Shown in pieces: positions 28,205 through 33,315 of a stretch of 33,315 nucleotides of DNA; the stretch's first letter is position 1; the number at the start of each line of letters is the position of its first letter. The notes under the pieces were generated by a model. That model did not search any database and had not been told where the DNA came from. It saw nothing but the letters and a program-made list of their open reading frames with translations. The stretch is from Oxalobacter sp. GTDB lineage: Bacteria; Pseudomonadota; Gammaproteobacteria; Burkholderiales; Burkholderiaceae_D. The stretch lies in assembly GCA_017524145.1 (NCBI GenBank), contig JAFWUI010000016.1, positions 1 to 33,315 on the forward strand, in the 5' to 3' direction. Position numbers and translations under genes: made by a program.

Positions 28205-29251
28205 TCAATCCTTGGCGATTGAAGAATGGCTCAGTGCGTTTGACAGCAGGCGGGAAGTGACATCCACGATATGGATGACTTTCTGGTAAGCCATCCGGGT
28301 CGGTCCAATCACACCAAGCGTGCCGACAAACTGTCCATTGACCTGATAGGGGGCGGTGACAACGCTGATGTCTGGGGTCGGGACAAGATGGGAATCTCCT
28401 CCGATATAAATCTGGATGCCGCTGGCACGGCTTGAGATGTCCAGAAGCCGCATCAGCTCCGTTTTCTGCTCAAACAATGTGAAAAGCCGTCGCAGGGAGC
28501 CGATGTCATAAGTGAAGTCTTTCACATTCAGCAGATTGTTTTCCCCCGCAATGACTACTTCTGAGGTGTTGTTGGATAGTGTTTCGTCGCCTACCTCAAT
28601 GGCTGTCTTCATCAATTTGGACAGGTCAGAATGGATTTCCCGGAGTTCGCTTTGCAGCTTTGCCCGGATTTCATTGAAACTCAGTCCTGTATAGTTGGCA
28701 TTGATGTAATTGGCGGCCTCTGTCAGTTGCGAAGCCGTATAATCCACATCGGTCAGCAGCAGGCGGTTCTGGACATCACCGTTTGGCGTGACGATGACCA
28801 ACAGGATACGTTTCTCAGAAAGCCGCAGGAATTCAATCTGGGAAAAAGCAGACTCATGCTGGGGGGCCATGACAATTCCTGCGAACTGGGTCAGTGATGA
28901 AAGCATCTGTGCAGCATCAGAAATGGTTTTCTGGGGTTGCCCGATTTGGGGATGCAGTTTGAGTCCCGGTTCAAGGGGTACCTTTTTTTTCCGGTCAACA
29001 GCTGTTGTGGTCAGCAGGGTATCGGCAAACATCCGGAATCCGCGAGGCGTCGGGATACGTCCGGCGGAAGTATGGGGACTGGCGACAAACCCCATTTCTT
29101 CGAGGTCAGCCATGATGTTCCGGATAGTGGCAGGAGACAGGTCAAGGTTTGACAGTTTGGAAAGTGCCCGTGACCCCACAGGCTGACCTTCTGCGATATA
29201 CCGCTCAATCAGTGTTTTCAGCAGGACCTGTGCACGGGGTTCGATTTTCAT
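28205..29251 (-). CDS. hrcA: Heat-shock repressor HrcA
   Basis: HrcA binds CIRCE and represses chaperonin genes; GroEL keeps it folded, which gives feedback. From ATG 29251 the protein has 348 residues. The winged helix is [20 protein letters not shown] and [18 protein letters not shown], with [19 protein letters not shown] just after it. The GAF-like dimer and inserted domains follow. An alternative ATG at 29269 would lie only 6 nt past a possible sigma32-like -10, so the later start is preferred. It is divergent from nadK. The target operator is at 13477-13503; no CIRCE is seen before hrcA itself. Confidence 0.93.
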   Translation of the reverse strand: MKIEPRAQVLLKTLIERYIAEGQPVGSRALSKLSNLDLSPATIRNIMADLEEMGFVASPHTSAGRIPTPRGFRMFADTLLTTTAVDRKKKVPLEPGLKLHPQIGQPQKTISDAAQMLSSLTQFAGIVMAPQHESAFSQIEFLRLSEKRILLVIVTPNGDVQNRLLLTDVDYTASQLTEAANYINANYTGLSFNEIRAKLQSELREIHSDLSKLMKTAIEVGDETLSNNTSEVVIAGENNLLNVKDFTYDIGSLRRLFTLFEQKTELMRLLDISSRASGIQIYIGGDSHLVPTPDISVVTAPYQVNGQFVGTLGVIGPTRMAYQKVIHIVDVTSRLLSNALSHSSIAKD

Positions 29252-29274
29252 GTTTCCAGGAAATTGCATTTCGG

Positions 29275-29302
29275 CGATAAGGTATTGTAATCAATTTTCA
29301 AG
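29275..29302 (-). promoter_or_regulatory. Possible sigma32-like promoter of hrcA
   Basis: CTTGAAA (29302-29296), a 13-nt spacer and CCTTATCG (29282-29275) on the minus strand. The -35 is exact and the spacing equals that of the grpE and dnaK promoters, but the -10 matches CCCCATNT poorly. Confidence 0.3.
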
Positions 29303-29494
29303 GGGGTTTCATGCCTCTGGTAGGGACTGTGGATAGGGCTGGGAAAAAAGGGTCTTTTTGGGGGAAAGTTGTCAGATGGTTTGTGGTGGATGCGGACAAG
29401 AATCAGGAGATTCAGGGCTTATCTGCTTATAAGAGGTGTGAAAAGGTCATTTTTAGTGTAATCTGCAATCATTGATTGATTTTTCGGATTTTCC

Positions 29495-30379
29495 ATGCCG
29501 ACGACCAAGAAAATCTTTGCACTTGTTGCCAGGGTCTATGCACCAAACATCATCCAGTCTTTGGACAAGGTCGCCAATTTTCTGAAAGATGCCGGGCATG
29601 AGGTCGTCTATGAAGCGCAGACGGGCGCAAATGTCCCGTTCCAGGACATCCGGACAATGAAACTGGAAGAAATCGGGGCGAAAGCCGCTGCGGCGATTGT
29701 ATTGGGAGGGGATGGGACAATGCTGGGCATTGCCCGTCAGTTGGCTCCCTACAGTGTCCCGTTGATTGGCATCAACCATGGACATTTGGGGTTCATCACT
29801 GATATTCCACTGAACAGGATGCTCTTGGTACTGGATAAGATGATCAAGGGCAGGTATGTTTCTGAACAGCGTTTCTTGGTTGAAGGGACTATCACCCGTG
29901 AGGGTGAAGTCATCAGCAAGGCTGTGGCATTCAATGAAGTGGTGATTTCCCGTGGTGCCGGTGCCGGGATGATTGACCTGCGTGTACATGTGGACGGTCA
30001 TTTCATGTATCAGCAGCATTCTGATGGCATGATTATTTCCACCCCGACAGGTTCAACAGCCTATTCCTTGTCTGCCGGTGGTCCTATGCTCCATCCAAAT
30101 CTTGGTGGGATTGTCTTGGTTTCCATTGCACCGCATACCCTGTCAAACCGTCCGATTGTCATTCCTGACACCAGCGAAATCGTGGTGGATGTCGTCAATG
30201 CCCGCCAGCCAAGCATCAGTTTCGATTCCCAGTCTTTTGCCAACCTGCAAAGTGGAGACCAAGTCACAGTCCGCCGTGCACCACATGTCGTGACATTCCT
30301 GCATCCAGTTGGCTGGAGTTATTACGATACCTTGCGCAACAAGCTGCATTGGAATGAAGTTTCCAGGAAGCTCGATTGA
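29495..30379 (+). CDS. nadK: NAD kinase
   Basis: This 294-residue enzyme phosphorylates NAD to NADP. The catalytic GGDGT motif is at residues 71-75 (VLGGDGTMLG). GINHGHLGFITD and the diagnostic STPTGSTAYSLSAGGP follow, with FNEVVISRG between them. The C-terminal beta-sandwich is complete. It begins 243 nt from the hrcA start on the other strand; that gap carries hrcA's possible promoter and no other signal I can defend. recN follows after 48 nt, the usual nadK-recN order. Confidence 0.96.
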   Translation: MPTTKKIFALVARVYAPNIIQSLDKVANFLKDAGHEVVYEAQTGANVPFQDIRTMKLEEIGAKAAAAIVLGGDGTMLGIARQLAPYSVPLIGINHGHLGFITDIPLNRMLLVLDKMIKGRYVSEQRFLVEGTITREGEVISKAVAFNEVVISRGAGAGMIDLRVHVDGHFMYQQHSDGMIISTPTGSTAYSLSAGGPMLHPNLGGIVLVSIAPHTLSNRPIVIPDTSEIVVDVVNARQPSISFDSQSFANLQSGDQVTVRRAPHVVTFLHPVGWSYYDTLRNKLHWNEVSRKLD

Positions 30380-30427
30380 GGGATCCTGTCAGACTGAAAG
30401 ATACGCCTTATGGAAAGGTGAAGGAAA

Positions 30428-32101
30428 ATGCTGCAAGCCCTGTCAATCCGGGATTTTGTCATTGTCGATGCCCTTGACCTCGATTTCACATCTGGGTTCT
30501 CTGTCATGACCGGTGAGACAGGTGCCGGTAAATCCATCCTGATTGATGCGCTTCAGCTGGCGTTGGGGGGCAGGGGGGATGCTGCCATGGTGCGGGAAGG
30601 TGCAAAGAGGGCGGATATTTCAGCAGAATTTTCCTTGGATGGACCAGCAGCTGCATGGCTTGCCCTCAACGATATCGATAATGATGATGGAACGGTACTG
30701 GTCCGCCGGACGATTGATGCTGCCTCGGGGCGTTCCCGTTTTTTTGTAAATGGGGTTGCTGTTACTGCCGTACAGGTACGGACATTGGGCGCATTGCTGG
30801 TAGATATCCATGGACAGCATGCCCACCAACTGCTGATGAAGGCGGGGGAACAGCGGCTGTTGCTTGACCGCCATGCCGGACTTGGGCAGGAAGTGGCTGA
30901 ACTGGGCAACCGGTTCAGGGTATGGCAGCAGTTGGAACAGAAAATAAAAGAAGCTGAAGCCGATGCAGGGCGGGTTCAGGAAGAATGTGAACGGTTGGCA
31001 TGGCAGGTCGGTGAATTGGAGAAAGTGCAGCCGCAGGCTGGGGAATGGGAACAGGTCAATCAGGATTATGACCGGCTTTCCCATGCAGCAAGCCTGTTGG
31101 AAGGCATTGGCAATGCTGTGAACGAACTCTCTGAGGCTGACCATCCTATTGTGTCCCGTTTAAGCAGCATGGTTCAGACCATGACAGGATTGGCAGGCAT
31201 TGACAAGGGGCTTGAACCCGTTGTGGAACTGCTGGAGTCATCCAGGATCCAGCTACAGGAAGCCGTCTATACTCTCCGGGATTATCTTGCCCATACCGAC
31301 TTGGATCCAGAACAGCTTCAGGCTGTAGGGAAGCGCATGGAAAGCCTGCATACCATTGCCCGCCAGTTTAGGGTTCCGCCAGAAAGCCTTCCTGAAGAAT
31401 GGGAAAAACGCAAAGCCCAGTTGGCTCAGTATGAAGAGGACAACAATCTGGAATCCTTGAAAGCACAGGCGGTAGAGGCAGAAACCAGTTACAGGACCTT
31501 GGCGGAACAGGTTTCCAAGAAACGCCGGCAAACGGGACAGGAACTGGGTGAAGCGGTAACAGCAATCATGCAGGAACTGCATATGGTTGGTGGACGTTTT
31601 GCAGTTGGGATCCATGAATGTAGTCCGTGTTCCCATGGTATGGATACTGTTGAGTTTCTGGTCTCTGGCCATACGGGGGCTGCCCTTCGGCCACTTGCGA
31701 AAGTGGCATCTGGTGGGGAACTTGCCCGGATTTCATTGGCGGTTTCAGTCATTGCTTCAAATGCAACCGCAACACCGACACTGATTTTTGATGAGGTGGA
31801 CGCTGGTGTTGGCGGAGGAGTTGCTGAGCTGGTTGGCCAGTTGTTGAAGCGGCTGGGGGTAGACCATCAGGTCTTGTGTGTCACCCATTTACCGCAGGTT
31901 GCATCCCAGGCGGAACAGCATTTCCAGGTCAGTAAACAGGCTGTCGCAGGTATTGCCCATCCTGTTTCCCGGATTACACGCCTGTCTGATGAAGGGCGGG
32001 TCACCGAGATTGCCAGGATGCTTGGTGGAGCAGTATTGACTGAAACAGCCATTGACCATGCCCGCGAAATGCTTGGGCAACCATTGTTCAGGCTGACTTG
32101 A
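30428..32101 (+). CDS. recN: DNA repair protein RecN
   Basis: This 557-residue SMC-like ATPase acts on double-strand breaks, holding broken DNA together for RecA repair. It begins [20 protein letters not shown] and has Walker A GETGAGKS at residues 29-36. Two coiled-coil arms span about 150-375, without the zinc hook of Rad50. The ABC signature appears as [15 protein letters not shown] and the Walker B as [13 protein letters not shown], followed by the [10 protein letters not shown]-loop. AAGGAAA precedes the ATG. No LexA box was recognised upstream; it is probably co-transcribed with nadK. Confidence 0.96.
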   Translation: MLQALSIRDFVIVDALDLDFTSGFSVMTGETGAGKSILIDALQLALGGRGDAAMVREGAKRADISAEFSLDGPAAAWLALNDIDNDDGTVLVRRTIDAASGRSRFFVNGVAVTAVQVRTLGALLVDIHGQHAHQLLMKAGEQRLLLDRHAGLGQEVAELGNRFRVWQQLEQKIKEAEADAGRVQEECERLAWQVGELEKVQPQAGEWEQVNQDYDRLSHAASLLEGIGNAVNELSEADHPIVSRLSSMVQTMTGLAGIDKGLEPVVELLESSRIQLQEAVYTLRDYLAHTDLDPEQLQAVGKRMESLHTIARQFRVPPESLPEEWEKRKAQLAQYEEDNNLESLKAQAVEAETSYRTLAEQVSKKRRQTGQELGEAVTAIMQELHMVGGRFAVGIHECSPCSHGMDTVEFLVSGHTGAALRPLAKVASGGELARISLAVSVIASNATATPTLIFDEVDAGVGGGVAELVGQLLKRLGVDHQVLCVTHLPQVASQAEQHFQVSKQAVAGIAHPVSRITRLSDEGRVTEIARMLGGAVLTETAIDHAREMLGQPLFRLT

Positions 32102-32116
32102 AAAAACGTTTTTTCA
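32099..32116. terminator. Palindrome at the recN stop
   Basis: TGAAAAAACGTTTTTTCA is a perfect 18-bp palindrome starting with the recN stop codon. The stem is nearly all A-T with a T run in its right arm, so it may work as a weak terminator between recN and the grpE promoter. Confidence 0.4.
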
Positions 32117-32126
32117 TTATCCATCT

Positions 32127-32154
32127 CTTGAAAACGGTTTTATCATCCCCATTT
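32127..32154 (+). promoter_or_regulatory. Sigma32 heat-shock promoter of grpE
   Basis: CTTGAAA (32127-32133), a 13-nt spacer and CCCCATTT (32147-32154), an exact match to the sigma32 pattern. Transcription would start near 32161, about 29 nt before the grpE GTG. Confidence 0.88.
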
Positions 32155-32189
32155 CTACAGAATTGCAAGAAATCCATAGGGAGAAAACC

Positions 32190-32750
32190 GTGTCAAATCC
32201 AAACCCAGAAAACGAAAACCTGAATCCAGAAACCGTTGAAACACCTGTGGAAACAGATGCGGTGGCTGAAGAAACGCCGGTTCAGGAAGAAGAGTCACTG
32301 GAATCCAGGTTGGCTGCAGCAGAGCAGAAAGCAGCAGAAATGCAGGATGCTTTCCTGCGCGCAAAGGCAGAAGGTGAAAATATCCGCCGTCATGCACAGG
32401 AAGACATTGCCAAAGCCCATAAATTTGCCGTTGAGAATTTCGCCAAAGCCATGCTGGCAGTCAAAGACAGCATGGAAATGGCAATCAAGACTGATGCGCC
32501 TACTGTCGAAAGCATCAAGGTTGGAGTGGAAGCCACCCTGCGTCAGTTGACACAGGTGTTTGAGCAGAACCGGATTGTTGAGATTGTGCCGGCGCAAGGG
32601 GAAAAACTGGATCCCAACAAGCACCAGGCAATTTCTACCGTTGAAGCGGATCAGGAAAACAATACGATTGTCACTGTTCTTCAGAAGGGCTACACACTGT
32701 CAGACCGCTTGTTGCGTCCAGCAATTGTCACGGTAGCAAAAAAAGCATGA
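32190..32750 (+). CDS. grpE: Nucleotide exchange factor GrpE
   Basis: This 186-residue cytoplasmic dimer releases ADP from DnaK. The N-terminal 45 residues are acidic and disordered, rich in Glu/Thr/Pro. A long helix follows with [31 protein letters not shown] in two adjoining phrases, the paired helix of GrpE. The C-terminal beta-wing carries the family signature near [12 protein letters not shown] and ends [25 protein letters not shown] 32190 is chosen because GGAG lies upstream and the result SNPNPENEN is a usual GrpE start; an in-frame TTG at 32163 is less likely. It has its own sigma32 promoter and is followed by dnaK. Confidence 0.95.
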   Translation: MSNPNPENENLNPETVETPVETDAVAEETPVQEEESLESRLAAAEQKAAEMQDAFLRAKAEGENIRRHAQEDIAKAHKFAVENFAKAMLAVKDSMEMAIKTDAPTVESIKVGVEATLRQLTQVFEQNRIVEIVPAQGEKLDPNKHQAISTVEADQENNTIVTVLQKGYTLSDRLLRPAIVTVAKKA

Positions 32751-32757
32751 AAGCCTG

Positions 32758-32785
32758 CTTGAAATCTGAAAAGGTATCCCTATTT
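32758..32785 (+). promoter_or_regulatory. Sigma32 heat-shock promoter of dnaK
   Basis: CTTGAAA (32758-32764), a 13-nt spacer and CCCTATTT (32778-32785), one mismatch from the consensus. It lies in the 120-nt grpE-dnaK gap, so dnaK can be induced separately from grpE. Confidence 0.75.
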
Positions 32786-32858
32786 ACAAGCCAGGATAAA
32801 CGGGCGCCGCTGCAGGGCTCAGCTGAGAGCGTCCAAATGAAAAGAATTCAAAGATTGA

Positions 32859-33315
<457 letters not shown>

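Overview
This window looks like a chromosomal housekeeping segment from a betaproteobacterium of the order Burkholderiales. The lineage evidence is gene order: cmk-rpsA-ihfB-lapB-hldA, fur divergent from bamE-dapB-leuS-lptE-holA-proA, and hrcA divergent from nadK-recN-grpE-dnaK. A trimeric-porin gene of betaproteobacterial type and a groE operon carrying both CIRCE and sigma32-like signals fit this. Base composition, judged by eye, is only about half G+C. That is low for the order and, with a ferrous-iron Feo operon, would suit an anaerobic or microaerobic member such as an Oxalobacter-like Oxalobacteraceae. The genus is an inference; no database search was possible.

Layout: (1) 1-660 is a small accessory patch. 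It holds the 3' end of an IS3-family element that has cut off a small exported-protein gene, then a strong terminator and a non-coding stretch that is a positional candidate for 6S RNA. (2) 660-6446 holds zapB-zapA on the minus strand, then cmk, rpsA, ihfB, lapB and hldA on the plus strand, covering cell division, CMP kinase, ribosome, nucleoid and LPS control. rpsA carries an in-frame amber codon 43 codons before its conserved end. (3) 6447-13321 holds a UvrD-family helicase on the minus strand, a general porin, and a ferrous-iron operon of two FeoA proteins, FeoB and two tandemly duplicated Cys-rich membrane proteins. (4) 13440-15640 is groES-groEL with a perfect CIRCE operator and overlapping sigma70- and sigma32-like promoters. 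(5) 15716-17712 is a ClC-type chloride transporter convergent with fur. (6) 17741-28105 is a long plus-strand run: bamE, dapB, leuS, lptE, holA, proA, an RlmL-like rRNA methyltransferase and pyrF. (7) 28205-33315 is hrcA on the minus strand, then nadK, recN, grpE and the 5' part of dnaK, with sigma32-like promoters before grpE and dnaK.

Several genes connect. Fur probably governs the Feo operon and perhaps the porin. HrcA is encoded in the window and has a visible CIRCE target at groE. BamE, LptE, LapB and HldA all serve outer-membrane and LPS assembly. I found no CRISPR array, prophage, toxin-antitoxin pair, tRNA, rRNA or evidently new multi-gene system. The most unusual observations are the rpsA amber codon, a BamE lipoprotein several times the normal length, the duplicated Cys-rich Feo proteins, the IS-truncated exported protein, and fur/bamE promoters whose -10 elements overlap.
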